Source: CAYOXX01 sp964408025
GTDB taxonomy: Bacteria > Acidobacteriota > DATKUA01
Assembly (NCBI GenBank): GCA_964408025.1
Contig: CAYOXX010000054.1
Coordinates: 1-20,638 of the forward strand
DNA length: 20,638 bases
Reading direction: 5' to 3'
The notes beneath the pieces are model-generated. The model was given only the letters and a program-made list of their open reading frames with translations. It had not been told where the DNA came from and ran no database searches. Both the position numbers and the translations under genes were made by a program. Positions 1 to 8,353 of the stretch are shown here, piece by piece. Position 1 is the stretch's first letter. The number at the start of each line of letters is the position of its first letter.

Positions 1-49
1 GGGGGGGGGGGGGGGGGGGGGGGGGAGGGCGGGGGGGGCGAGGGGGGGA
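1..49. other. Poly-G low-complexity contig end
   Basis: The first 25 bases are pure G. The run continues to about base 49 with only a few A or C interruptions, then normal coding-like sequence begins abruptly. This is what a two-colour Illumina dark-cycle tail or a badly extended contig end looks like. It coincides with the interrupted 5' part of a gene on the minus strand, which supports an artefact rather than biology. Confidence 0.75.
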
Positions 50-108
50 CCTGCGGCGGCCGATACGATCAGCTGGCAGAGCAGAATCAAGCCGGATACG
101 TGCCCCAT
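1..108 (-). CDS. Partial exported protein, N-terminus only
   Basis: An ATG at 106-108 on the minus strand lies 13 nt downstream of the clpC stop. It is preceded by a strong GAGGAGGG ribosome-binding site at the correct spacing. The first ~20 codons read as a signal peptide: a short polar start, a hydrophobic core (LILLCQLIV) and a small-residue SAAAG end. After that the frame runs into the poly-G tract, where it encodes meaningless prolines, so only about the first 20 residues are trustworthy. It is co-directional with and closely spaced after clpC, so it is probably in the same operon. Identity cannot be read. An outer-membrane assembly protein would fit a position after lolC-lolD-clpC, but that is inference from context only. 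Confidence 0.45.
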   Translation of the reverse strand, partial: MGHVSGLILLCQLIVSAAAGPPLAPPALPPPPPPPP

Positions 109-121
109 CTTTACGCCCTCC

Positions 122-2569
122 TCATCGGCCCGCGGCCTTGACTGCACCCCGCCGCTTCGACGATTTGCTTCGCGACCGTAAGACGAGCTTGTCGCCCTCG
201 AGGTGTACCCCGATCGCGCCTTTGCGCTCGATCTTCTTGTGGATCAGCGACTCGGCCAGCGGGTCCTCCACGTGCCGCTGGATGGCGCGCCGCAGCGGGC
301 GGGCGCCGAAGGTGCGATCCTTGCACACCTCGGCGACCAGCCACCTGGCCGCCTTGTCTGTGAGCTCCAGCCTGACGCCGGACTCGGCCAGGGTTTCGTT
401 GAGGTCGCCGATCAGCAGGTGCGTTATCGCCTCCAGGTCGGAGTCGGTGAGCATGCGGAAGACTATTATCTCGTCGAGGCGGTTGAGGAACTCCGGGCTG
501 AATACCTTGCGGACCTCACTCAACACCGTCTCTTCCATCCGCTTGTACTGGTGCTCGGGGTCGCTGTCCTGGAAGCCGAGGCGGCCGCCGCGCTGGATGA
601 AGCGGGCCCCGATGTTGGAGGTCATGATCACCAGAGCGTGCTTGAAGTCGACCATATTGCCCAACCCGTCGGTCAGCTGGCCGTCGTCGAGCACCTGCAG
701 AAGGATGTTGAATATCGATGGGTGGGCCTTCTCGATCTCGTCAAGGAGGATGACGGAGTAGGGGTTGCGGCGGATGCGGTCGGTCAGGCGCCCGCCTTCC
801 TCGTGGCCTACGTAGCCCGGGGGGCTGCCGATCAGCTTCGACACTGAGTGCCGCTCCATGTACTCGCTCATGTCGAAGCGCTCCAGGTGGTTCTCGCTGC
901 CGAACAGGTAGGAGGCCAGTGTGCGCGCCACCTCGGTCTTGCCGACCCCCGTCGGCCCCAGGAAGACGAACGAGCCGACCGGGCGCCTGGGATTCTTGAT
1001 GCCCACGCGGGAGCGCCTGATCGCCTTGGCGAGCACCTCGATGGCCTTGTCCTGGCCGACGACGCGCCGGTGCAGCTCCTCCTCGATGTGCACCAGCTTC
1101 TCCATCTCGCCCGCCTTGAGGGTGGCGGAGGGGATGCCGGTCCAGTCGGCCACGACCCTCTCGATGACATCCCTGCCGACACTCATCGTCTTGGAGGCGG
1201 CGCCGCGCCGCAGGCGCTCGCGGGAGGTCTCGAGCTCGATCTTCAGCCGCATCTCCTCGTCACGCAGCCGCGCCGCCTCCTCGAATTCCTTGGCGGCGAT
1301 GGCGTGCTCCATGCGCAGCTCCAGGGCGCGCAGCCTGCGCTCGACGTCGACGATGTCCTTGGGCATAGTAGCCCGGCCCAGCTTGACCCTGGCGCCGGCT
1401 TCGTCCATGACGTCTATCGCCTTGTCGGGGAGGAAGCGGTCGGCTATGTATCGCGAGGAGTGCAGCACCGCCGACCGCAGGGCCTTCTCGCTGTAGCGCA
1501 CGTTGTGGAACTCCTCGTAGCGGAACTTGATGCCGTCAAGGATGCGGATCGATTCCGTCTCGTTGGGCTGCTCTATCTTGATCCCCTGGAAGCGCCGCTC
1601 CAGGGCGCGGTCCTTCTCGATGAAGCGGCGATACTCGCGCGGCGTCGTCGCGCCGACGCACTTGAGTTCGCCGCGGCTAAGCGCCGGCTTGAGGATGCCG
1701 GCGGCGTCGAGCGAGCCCTCGGCGCTGCCGGCGCCGACCAGGGTGTGGAGCTCGTCGATGAAGATGATCAGCTCGTCGTTCTCGGCCAGCTCCTTCATGA
1801 TCGACTTGAGGCGCTCCTCGAATTGGCCGCGGTACTTGGTCCCGGCGACGATCGAGCTGAGGTCGAGGGCAAGGATCTTCTTGCCGATCAGGAAGTTGGG
1901 GACGTCGCCGGCCACGATCCGCTGCGCCAGGCCCTCGACGATGGCCGTCTTGCCGACGCCCGGTTCGCCGATCAGCACCGGGTTGTTCTTCGTCCGCCGG
2001 CCGAGTATCTGGATCAGGCGACCCAGCTCCCTCTCCCTGCCGATGAGCGGGTCGAGGCGCCCCAGCTCGGCCAGGCGCGTGAGGTCGCGGCTGAACTCGA
2101 TCAGAAACGGCGTTTCCTTCTTCTTCTCCTTGGCCGCCTGGTCCTTGTGCAGGAAGACCGCCTCCTCCTTGATCTCGGAGTAGCGGACGCCCCGCTGCTG
2201 CATGTACTTATTGGCGAAGGAGCTCTTCTCCTTAAGCAGCCCCAGCAGCAGGTGCTCGCCGCCGATCGCCTTGTGGCTCATCCGCTCGCTCTCGTCGGCG
2301 GCCAGCGAGAGGATGATCTTGGAGACCTCGCTGAACGGGATCTCGGAGGAGTCTACCTGGATATAGTCGCTGGAGCTGATGATGTGCTCGCGGATATCCT
2401 CGATGCGCAGATCGAAGCGCTGCACTATCCCGTTGACGAAGCCGTCGCCGTCGCGCAGCAGCCCTATCAGGACGTGCTCGGGGGTGATGTGGGGGCTCCC
2501 GGCTTGCCCGGCCTCGTAGCGGGCGAAGTAGATTATGCGCTTGGCACGCTCTGTGTACTTCTCGAACAT
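122..2569 (-). CDS. clpC: ClpC-type AAA+ unfoldase, ATP-binding subunit of Clp protease
   Basis: Hexameric Clp/Hsp100 unfoldase that threads substrates into ClpP in the cytoplasm. The 815-residue length is normal for ClpC. Domains in order: a double Clp-N repeat (about 1-145), AAA-1 with Walker A GEPGVGKT near 201 and Walker B IIFIDELH near 270, a short UVR/M-domain coiled coil near 420-455, AAA-2 with GPTGVGKT near 539 and VILLDEIEKAH near 606, and a C-terminal D2-small domain. A GRLGF loop near 662-666 matches the ClpP-docking tripeptide, so partnership with ClpP is expected although no clpP is in the window. The M-domain is ClpC-length, not the long ClpB type, which rules out a disaggregase. 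The start is 9 nt after the lolD stop, with an AGAGG site overlapping that stop, so the two are co-translated. A basic tail of about 20 residues (RSRSKSSKRRG) ends the protein. Confidence 0.96.
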   Translation of the reverse strand: MFEKYTERAKRIIYFARYEAGQAGSPHITPEHVLIGLLRDGDGFVNGIVQRFDLRIEDIREHIISSSDYIQVDSSEIPFSEVSKIILSLAADESERMSHKAIGGEHLLLGLLKEKSSFANKYMQQRGVRYSEIKEEAVFLHKDQAAKEKKKETPFLIEFSRDLTRLAELGRLDPLIGRERELGRLIQILGRRTKNNPVLIGEPGVGKTAIVEGLAQRIVAGDVPNFLIGKKILALDLSSIVAGTKYRGQFEERLKSIMKELAENDELIIFIDELHTLVGAGSAEGSLDAAGILKPALSRGELKCVGATTPREYRRFIEKDRALERRFQGIKIEQPNETESIRILDGIKFRYEEFHNVRYSEKALRSAVLHSSRYIADRFLPDKAIDVMDEAGARVKLGRATMPKDIVDVERRLRALELRMEHAIAAKEFEEAARLRDEEMRLKIELETSRERLRRGAASKTMSVGRDVIERVVADWTGIPSATLKAGEMEKLVHIEEELHRRVVGQDKAIEVLAKAIRRSRVGIKNPRRPVGSFVFLGPTGVGKTEVARTLASYLFGSENHLERFDMSEYMERHSVSKLIGSPPGYVGHEEGGRLTDRIRRNPYSVILLDEIEKAHPSIFNILLQVLDDGQLTDGLGNMVDFKHALVIMTSNIGARFIQRGGRLGFQDSDPEHQYKRMEETVLSEVRKVFSPEFLNRLDEIIVFRMLTDSDLEAITHLLIGDLNETLAESGVRLELTDKAARWLVAEVCKDRTFGARPLRRAIQRHVEDPLAESLIHKKIERKGAIGVHLEGDKLVLRSRSKSSKRRGAVKAAGR

Positions 2570-2578
2570 TCCACGCCT

Positions 2579-3268
2579 CTACTGCGAACCGGCCTCCCCG
2601 GTGACCGCCAGTTCCTCTAAGGACAGCACCCGGTCGCACTGGGAGGCTATCTCCATGTTATGCGTGACGATTATCGATGTCAAACCGCGCTGGCGCTGCA
2701 GACCGCGCAGGAGCGCGAAGACCCTGGCGCCGGTGGCCTTGTCGAGGTTCCCGGTTGGCTCGTCGGCCAGCAGGAGCCGCGGCCCGCCCACCAGCGCGCG
2801 CGCGATGGCGGCCCGCTGCTGCTCGCCGCCGGAGAGCTGATTCGGGAAGTGGGACAGCCTCCCGCCCAGGCCGACCTCCTCCAGCACCTCCCGCGCACGC
2901 CTGCGGGCCCGGGACGCGCCGCTGGCGGCGATCAGCAGCGGCATCATCACGTTCTCCAGGGCGGTGAACTCCGGCAGCAGCTGGAAGAACTGGAAGACGA
3001 AGCCGATGCCGACGTTGCGGAATGCGGCCAGCTTGCTCCCGCGCAGCGAACTCTGGGCGACGTCGCCATAGTAGATCTCGCCGGCGTCGGGGCGGTCGAG
3101 GGTACCGATCAGGTGCAGCAGCGTCGTCTTGCCGACGCCGGAGGGGCCGGTGAAGGCTACCATCTCGCTCGGCCGCACCTCGAAGCTGACGTCGCGCAGG
3201 ATCTCCAGCGTGCGGCCGCCGACGCGGTACGCCTTGCAGATCCCCTCGGCTCGCAGCGCCTTACTCAT
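2579..3268 (-). CDS. lolD: LolD, ATPase of the lipoprotein-releasing ABC transporter
   Basis: Cytoplasmic ATPase that powers extraction of outer-membrane lipoproteins from the inner membrane with LolC/E. The 229 residues are typical. Walker A GPSGVGKTT is at about 41-49, a Q-loop region with the LolD/MacB-like FVFQFFQLLPEFTALENVMMP follows at about 91-111, the signature LSGGEQQR at about 146-153, Walker B LLLADEPTGNLD at about 167-177 and the H-loop histidine near 204. The PEFTALENV segment is characteristic of the LolD branch rather than FtsE. The ATG lies inside the end of the upstream lolC gene (8-nt overlap, 3261-3268), which implies translational coupling and a matched pair of subunits. 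Confidence 0.95.
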   Translation of the reverse strand: MSKALRAEGICKAYRVGGRTLEILRDVSFEVRPSEMVAFTGPSGVGKTTLLHLIGTLDRPDAGEIYYGDVAQSSLRGSKLAAFRNVGIGFVFQFFQLLPEFTALENVMMPLLIAASGASRARRRAREVLEEVGLGGRLSHFPNQLSGGEQQRAAIARALVGGPRLLLADEPTGNLDKATGARVFALLRGLQRQRGLTSIIVTHNMEIASQCDRVLSLEELAVTGEAGSQ

Positions 3269-4505
3269 ATCTCAGAGCCTCCGCGGGCCGCAGCCTGGAG
3301 GCCTTCCAGGCGGGGTAGACGGTGGCCAGAAGACTGATCAGCAGGGCGACCGAGCAGACCAGCAGCACGTCGGCCGGGACCACGTAGAAGCGGACCTGGG
3401 TGATGGTGTAGACCTCGCCGGGCAGCCTGATCACCTCGTAGGCGTCGAGGAACCAGCTGAGGCCGGAGCCGAGCAGGGCCCCGAGAACCGTGCCGACGAC
3501 GCCGATGATCAGCCCCTGGAGCAGGAACGCGGCCATCACGCCGCCACGGGTGGCGCCCATGCTCATCAGCACGCCGATGTCGCGGTTCTTCTCCATCACC
3601 AGCATGATCAGCGTGGAGATGATGTTCAGCGCCGCCACGGTGACGATTAGGGTGATCGTCAGGAACAGCGCCAGCTTCTCCAGCTCGAGGGCTTGGAAGA
3701 AGTTGACGTTCTCCTCGATCCAGGTGCGCACGAAGATGTAGCGGCCTCCCAGAACGCCCTCGATGCGGACCTTGTACTCGGCGGCGCGGAAGATGTCGTC
3801 TATCTTGATCTGCAGCATCGTCACAGCGTCGCCCAGGCCGAGCGTGCGCTGCAGGTCGGCCAGCGGCACGTAGCAGTAGAAGGCATCGGCCTGCCAGTCG
3901 CCTGAGTGGAAGATGCCGGCGACGCGGTAGATGAGCGGCCGCGGCAGCATGCCGACCGGGGAGAGGGCGAAGTTGGAGAGCGTGTAGAGGTAGACCCGGT
4001 CACCGACCGCCACGCCGAGTTTGAGGGCCAGCTCGTCGCCGAGCAGCAGGCCGCGGCGGCGGTGCACCTCGTCCAGCTCGGTCATGTCGCTCCAGTCGCC
4101 CAAAACGATCTGGTCGAAGACATCGATGACCCCGCGCGACTCCTCGGGCCGGATGCCGTGCACGAATACTCCCTCGTTGCCGAGGCGGGTCTGCAGCAGA
4201 CCCTTTTCCCTCACCAGCGGCGCCGCGCCCGCCACCCCGTCGATCTCGAGCAGCTTGCGGCGGATGGCTACGAAGTTCTCGATCGTCCGGTTCGAGGTGC
4301 CGCCGTAGATGGTGATGTGGGCCCGGGTGCCGAGGATCTTGGAGCGCATCTCGTTGTGCATGCCGGTCATCAGGCTCAGCGCCACCACCAGCGCCGCGAC
4401 GCCGATGGCGATGCCGACGATCGAGATGACGGTGATCACCGAGGTGAACGCCTGCTTGTGCTTCGCCCGCAGGTAGCGCAGGGCGATGAAGAGCTGGTAG
4501 CCCAC
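3261..4505 (-). CDS. lolC: LolC/LolE family lipoprotein-releasing permease
   Basis: Inner-membrane permease that passes lipoproteins to the LolA route. I place the start at a GTG (4503-4505) because it sits 5 nt after AGAGGA (4511-4516) and gives the canonical opening GYQLFIALRYLRAKHKQAF; the frame is open 22 codons further upstream to 4571, but that extension is polar and unlike the family. The 414-residue product has one membrane segment near 19-48, a large periplasmic MacB-type domain, then three C-terminal membrane segments. The family hallmark, a VMEKNRDIGVLMSMGAT loop, lies between the second and third segments. Only one permease gene is present, so the transporter may be a LolC2D2 homodimer-type complex (inference; a second lolE could be elsewhere). 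The preceding htrA stop is 122 nt away. Confidence 0.92.
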   Translation of the reverse strand: MGYQLFIALRYLRAKHKQAFTSVITVISIVGIAIGVAALVVALSLMTGMHNEMRSKILGTRAHITIYGGTSNRTIENFVAIRRKLLEIDGVAGAAPLVREKGLLQTRLGNEGVFVHGIRPEESRGVIDVFDQIVLGDWSDMTELDEVHRRRGLLLGDELALKLGVAVGDRVYLYTLSNFALSPVGMLPRPLIYRVAGIFHSGDWQADAFYCYVPLADLQRTLGLGDAVTMLQIKIDDIFRAAEYKVRIEGVLGGRYIFVRTWIEENVNFFQALELEKLALFLTITLIVTVAALNIISTLIMLVMEKNRDIGVLMSMGATRGGVMAAFLLQGLIIGVVGTVLGALLGSGLSWFLDAYEVIRLPGEVYTITQVRFYVVPADVLLVCSVALLISLLATVYPAWKASRLRPAEALRYE

Positions 4506-4510
4506 TGCAA

Positions 4511-4516
4511 TCCTCT
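4511..4516 (-). promoter_or_regulatory. Ribosome-binding site deciding the lolC start
   Basis: AGAGGA on the minus strand, 5 nt before the GTG at 4503-4505. No comparable site precedes the longer start at 4571, so it supports the shorter LolC protein. Confidence 0.7.
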
Positions 4517-4627
4517 TTTTGGCGAGCCTGCCCTGCAGGCCGCCCGATTCGCGGCGCGCAGATATTACCACAAACGTAGTCGGGAAAGCGTGTAGTGTCG
4601 ATTACTGGGCCACGGCGGTCGCGCCGC

Positions 4628-5841
<1,214 letters not shown>

Positions 5842-5845
<4 letters not shown>

Positions 5846-6519
5846 AATTTCCCCTCGATTTCCCTGAGCGTGGGCAGGTCGCGGATGACGATATTGCGGT
5901 GGCTGGTTTCGAGAATGCCGGCCCGCTTCAGCTCGTTGAGCGCGGTGCTGGTCGTCTCCCGGGTGGCGCCGATCATGTTGGCCAGCTCGAGCTGCGAGAC
6001 CTTGAATTCGATCTCGATCGAGCCGTCCCGCTCGACGCCGTACTTCCTAGCCAGCTGCAGCAGTTGCCGCGCCAGGCGGGTCGGGACGTCGCGGAAGACC
6101 AGGCCCTCCATGCGGCTCTCCAGCTCGCGGCGCCGCTGCCCGATGATGGCGCCGATCCGCAGCGCGAAGGCCGGCGAGGAGAGGACCAGCCGCTGGAACT
6201 CGTACTTAGGGATCGACCAGACCCTGGAGGGCAGCATCGCTGTGGCCATCGTGCGCCGCGGGTGGTCGTCCATCAGCGTCAGCTCGCCGAACAGCTCCCC
6301 CGGCTCGTGGATGGCCAGCGTCAGCTCCTTGCCCGCCACGCTCAGCTTCGAGATCTTTACCCGGCCCTCGGCCAGCACGTAAATCGTGTTGCCGGGATCG
6401 CCGGGCAGGTAGACGATACCACCCTTGAGCAGCTCCAGCAGCGATGCCTGGCGCCGCAGGCGCGACCTGCTCTGGCTGCTGAGGCCGGCGAAGAACTCGA
6501 GGTCGTCGATCTCACTCAT
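5842..6519 (-). CDS. Crp/Fnr-family transcriptional regulator
   Basis: A 225-residue cytoplasmic regulator with an N-terminal cyclic-nucleotide-binding beta-roll (about 6-120; phosphate-cassette-like GELFGELTLMDDHPRRT at 74-90), a dimerisation helix (about 120-145), and a C-terminal winged helix-turn-helix (about 145-215; recognition region SQLELANMIGATRETTSTAL). The chosen ATG (6517-6519) gives the normal family N-terminus; the frame stays open to 6657, but that extension would pass through the promoter. The protein contains no cysteine, so it is not an iron-sulfur Fnr oxygen sensor; the ligand cannot be named from sequence. It has a good promoter 24-60 nt upstream and shares a divergent control region with the PASTA-rpe-bamD genes. 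Coupling to htrA suggests it may link some signal to envelope proteolysis. Confidence 0.93.
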
Positions 6520-6549
6520 CGTCGAAAAACGTAAGGTAGATAACAGTTC

Positions 6550-6578
6550 ATTCTGATACCCCTGCCCGCCGTTGTCAA
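6550..6578 (-). promoter_or_regulatory. Promoter of crp-htrA
   Basis: Perfect -35 TTGACA (6573-6578) and -10 CAGAAT (6550-6555, 4 of 6 matches) with 17-nt spacing on the minus strand. The predicted start of transcription is near 6543, giving a ~24-nt leader before the regulator ATG. Confidence 0.7.
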
Positions 6579-6613
6579 TCGCTGCGTGCGGAGGGGGTGT
6601 AGGCGCCTGCTCG

Positions 6614-6627
6614 CGCGCTTGAGCGCG
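6614..6627. promoter_or_regulatory. Palindrome over the PASTA-gene -35, possible operator
   Basis: CGCGCT-TG-AGCGCG is a perfect 6-bp inverted repeat with a 2-nt centre. It covers the -35 hexamer of the rightward promoter in the divergent region. A dimeric regulator bound here would block that promoter. It does not match the E. coli Crp or Fnr consensus. In GC-rich DNA such a palindrome can occur by chance. Confidence 0.3.
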
Positions 6628-6648
6628 GCGCGGCACGCGTGGTATGCT
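6619..6648 (+). promoter_or_regulatory. Promoter of the PASTA-rpe operon
   Basis: -35 TTGAGC (6619-6624) and -10 TATGCT (6643-6648) with 18-nt spacing, predicted start near 6655. The same -10 hexamer, also with 18-nt spacing, appears in front of the tRNA-Pro gene in this window, which makes it more believable. Confidence 0.55.
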
Positions 6649-6675
6649 TCGCCGCACCGGAGGGATAGCGCACCG

Positions 6676-7536
6676 ATGGACCCGGAACAGAAAGAGAAGC
6701 CGAAGGTCGTTCTCAGGGTGCCGAGGTGGCTCGCCCCTGGGCGTTTCCTGGCGACAGTCGGGCGCGGCGCGGCGCGGGCAGGCGTAGTTCTGCTGAAGAT
6801 CTTCAAGTGGCCGGTGCTGATCGCGATACCGGTGGCGGTGTTCCTGCTGGCCGCCTGGTGGAGCCTGATATCGCTGCTGAGCACCGACGTTCAGACGGCC
6901 CCGGACCTACGCGGCAGGACGCCGCAGGAGGCACGCTTTCTGCTCTCCAGCCGCGGCCTGAGGATGGTCACCGACGACCTGAGCAGCTTCAGCCAGGAGG
7001 TCGGCCGCGGCCTGGTGCTCGAGCAGGACCCGCCCGCCGGCGCCAGGCTCAAGCGGGGCCGCAGCGTGCGGGTGATCCTCAGCGCCGGATTCCGGCGGGT
7101 GCTGGTGCCCAACCTGCTGGGCAAGTCGCTGCGCGAGGCCGAGCTCGTTGCCGGCCAGCGCGGCTTCAGGCTGCGGCAGCGCTACTCGGTGTTCTCCAGC
7201 GGCGTGCCCGAGGGGCACGTCATAGCGCAGGACCCGCAGCCGACCAGCGGCTTCGTCACCGAGTTCATCGAGGTGCTCGCCAGCCGCGGACCCCGCCCGC
7301 GGCAGGCGGTGATGCCGGAGCTCGTCGGCCGGCCGCTGCTGCCGGTGCTCGAGGCGCTGCGCCGGCAGGGCCTGAGAGTGCGGGCGCTGCCCCGGGGGAG
7401 CAGGGAGGATATCAGCACCCGCGACCGGTCGGTGCTACGTAGTTATGTCATCTACCGCCAGTCGCCGCTGCCGGGTGAGGTCATCGAGCTCCCCGGCGCC
7501 GAGCTGGTGCTCCTCAGAATCGAGAGGGAAAGATGA
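6676..7536 (+). CDS. PASTA-domain membrane protein without a kinase domain
   Basis: A 286-residue bitopic protein: a basic cytoplasmic N-terminus (1-45), one membrane segment (about 46-68), then three PASTA-like repeats outside the inner membrane (about 73-137, 140-208 and 211-286). The repeats show the usual P-x-L-x-G start and the E/G-x-V/L-x-x-Q-x-P-x-x-G turn, for example LVLEQDPPAGARL and VIYRQSPLPGEVI. PASTA domains in kinases and PBPs bind muropeptides or sense cell-wall state. Here there is no kinase or transpeptidase, so the role is probably in peptidoglycan binding or division (inference). The start at 6676 is chosen because GGAGGG (6659-6664) precedes it and the promoter lies just upstream; an open frame back to 6586 crosses that promoter. 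The stop overlaps the rpe start (ATGA). Confidence 0.85.
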   Translation: MDPEQKEKPKVVLRVPRWLAPGRFLATVGRGAARAGVVLLKIFKWPVLIAIPVAVFLLAAWWSLISLLSTDVQTAPDLRGRTPQEARFLLSSRGLRMVTDDLSSFSQEVGRGLVLEQDPPAGARLKRGRSVRVILSAGFRRVLVPNLLGKSLREAELVAGQRGFRLRQRYSVFSSGVPEGHVIAQDPQPTSGFVTEFIEVLASRGPRPRQAVMPELVGRPLLPVLEALRRQGLRVRALPRGSREDISTRDRSVLRSYVIYRQSPLPGEVIELPGAELVLLRIERER

Positions 7537-8204
7537 TGGTCAAGATCGCACCCTCCATCCTGTCAGCCGACTTCGGGCGCCTCGCCGAGCAGCTCGGTGT
7601 GGTGGAGGAGGCCGGGGCCGACCTGATTCACATCGACGTGATGGACGGCCACTTCGTCCCCAACCTCACCTTCGGCCCGCTGGTAGTGCGCAAGTGCCGG
7701 GAGCTGACCTCGCTGCCGCTGGACGTGCACCTGATGATCGCCAACGCCGAGGAGCACCTAGAGGGCTACCTCGACGCCGGCGCCAACTACCTCTGCCTGC
7801 ACGTCGAGGCCGTCCGCCACCTGCAGCGGGCCCTGGCGCGCATCCGCGAGGCCGGTGCCAGGGCCGGTGTGGCGCTCAATCCGAGCACGCCGCCGGCCGC
7901 CATCGAGTGGGTACTGAGTGATCTCGATTTTGTCCTCGTGATGAGCGTCAATCCCGGCTTCGAGGCGCAGCCATTCATCCCAGCCAGCTTGGACAAGATC
8001 AGTGCTACCAGGGAGCTGATCGAGCGGCGTGGGGCAGCGGCGGCTATCGAGGTGGACGGCGGCGTGGATGCCGACAACGCGGCCGAACTGGTACGCGCGG
8101 GGGCGACGATGCTGGTGGCCGGCAGCGCGGTGTTCAATACGCCCGACCCGGCCGCGGCCGTAAGGCGGCTTAGGGAGGCGGCAGACGGAGCCCTACGCGT
8201 TTAG
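7533..8204 (+). CDS. rpe: Ribulose-phosphate 3-epimerase
   Basis: Interconverts ribulose 5-phosphate and xylulose 5-phosphate in the pentose-phosphate and Calvin pathways; cytoplasmic TIM barrel. The 223 residues are normal. The metal ligands and catalytic acids are in place: His33 and Asp35 in HIDVMDG, His66 in LDVHLMI and Asp175 in EVDGGV. The start pattern KIAPSILSADF and VMSVNPGF are diagnostic. One oddity is that the highly conserved NPGFGGQ loop reads NPGFEAQ at about 140-146. Two adjacent ATGs (7533 and 7536) are possible starts; the GAGAGGGAAAG site serves either. Overlap with the PASTA gene indicates co-translation. Confidence 0.95.
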   Translation: MMVKIAPSILSADFGRLAEQLGVVEEAGADLIHIDVMDGHFVPNLTFGPLVVRKCRELTSLPLDVHLMIANAEEHLEGYLDAGANYLCLHVEAVRHLQRALARIREAGARAGVALNPSTPPAAIEWVLSDLDFVLVMSVNPGFEAQPFIPASLDKISATRELIERRGAAAAIEVDGGVDADNAAELVRAGATMLVAGSAVFNTPDPAAAVRRLREAADGALRV

Positions 8205-8296
8205 CCTTCGCCGGGGCCAGCAGCCGGGCGCGCCGGTACGGTTCACGGAATCCGCTCGCCCGCCATCATAGTAAAGAGGGCACCTGAGCGGGACTG

Positions 8297-8324
8297 TTGC
8301 ATATGACGGCCTATCTGCTATTCT
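8297..8324 (+). promoter_or_regulatory. Candidate bamD promoter
   Basis: -35-like TTGCAT (8297-8302) and -10-like TATTCT (8319-8324) spaced by 16 nt; predicted start near 8331, about 23 nt before the chosen ATG. The match is modest, but its position in the 149-nt gap after rpe supports the internal start at 8354. Confidence 0.35.
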
Positions 8325-8353
8325 TGCGCGGAATGGGAGGGAGCGAGAGGAGA

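Noticed and set aside
1..49. Possible G-quadruplex or telomere-like tract
   Set aside because: An uninterrupted homopolymer at the very end of the sequence is far better explained as a sequencing or assembly artefact.
848..2620. 590-codon open frame antisense to clpC
   Set aside because: Its composition is an echo of the clpC codons in GC-rich DNA; no ribosome-binding site, no family features, and clpC is unmistakable on the other strand.
4506..4571. 22-codon N-terminal extension of LolC
   Set aside because: Polar and not family-like; the GTG at 4505 has a good ribosome-binding site and gives the canonical N-terminus.
6520..6657. 46-codon N-terminal extension of the Crp-family regulator
   Set aside because: It would run through the TTGACA promoter and add a proline/arginine-rich tail absent from the family.
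6586..6675. 30-codon N-terminal extension of the PASTA protein
   Set aside because: It crosses the rightward promoter, and the ATG at 6676 has GGAGGG upstream.
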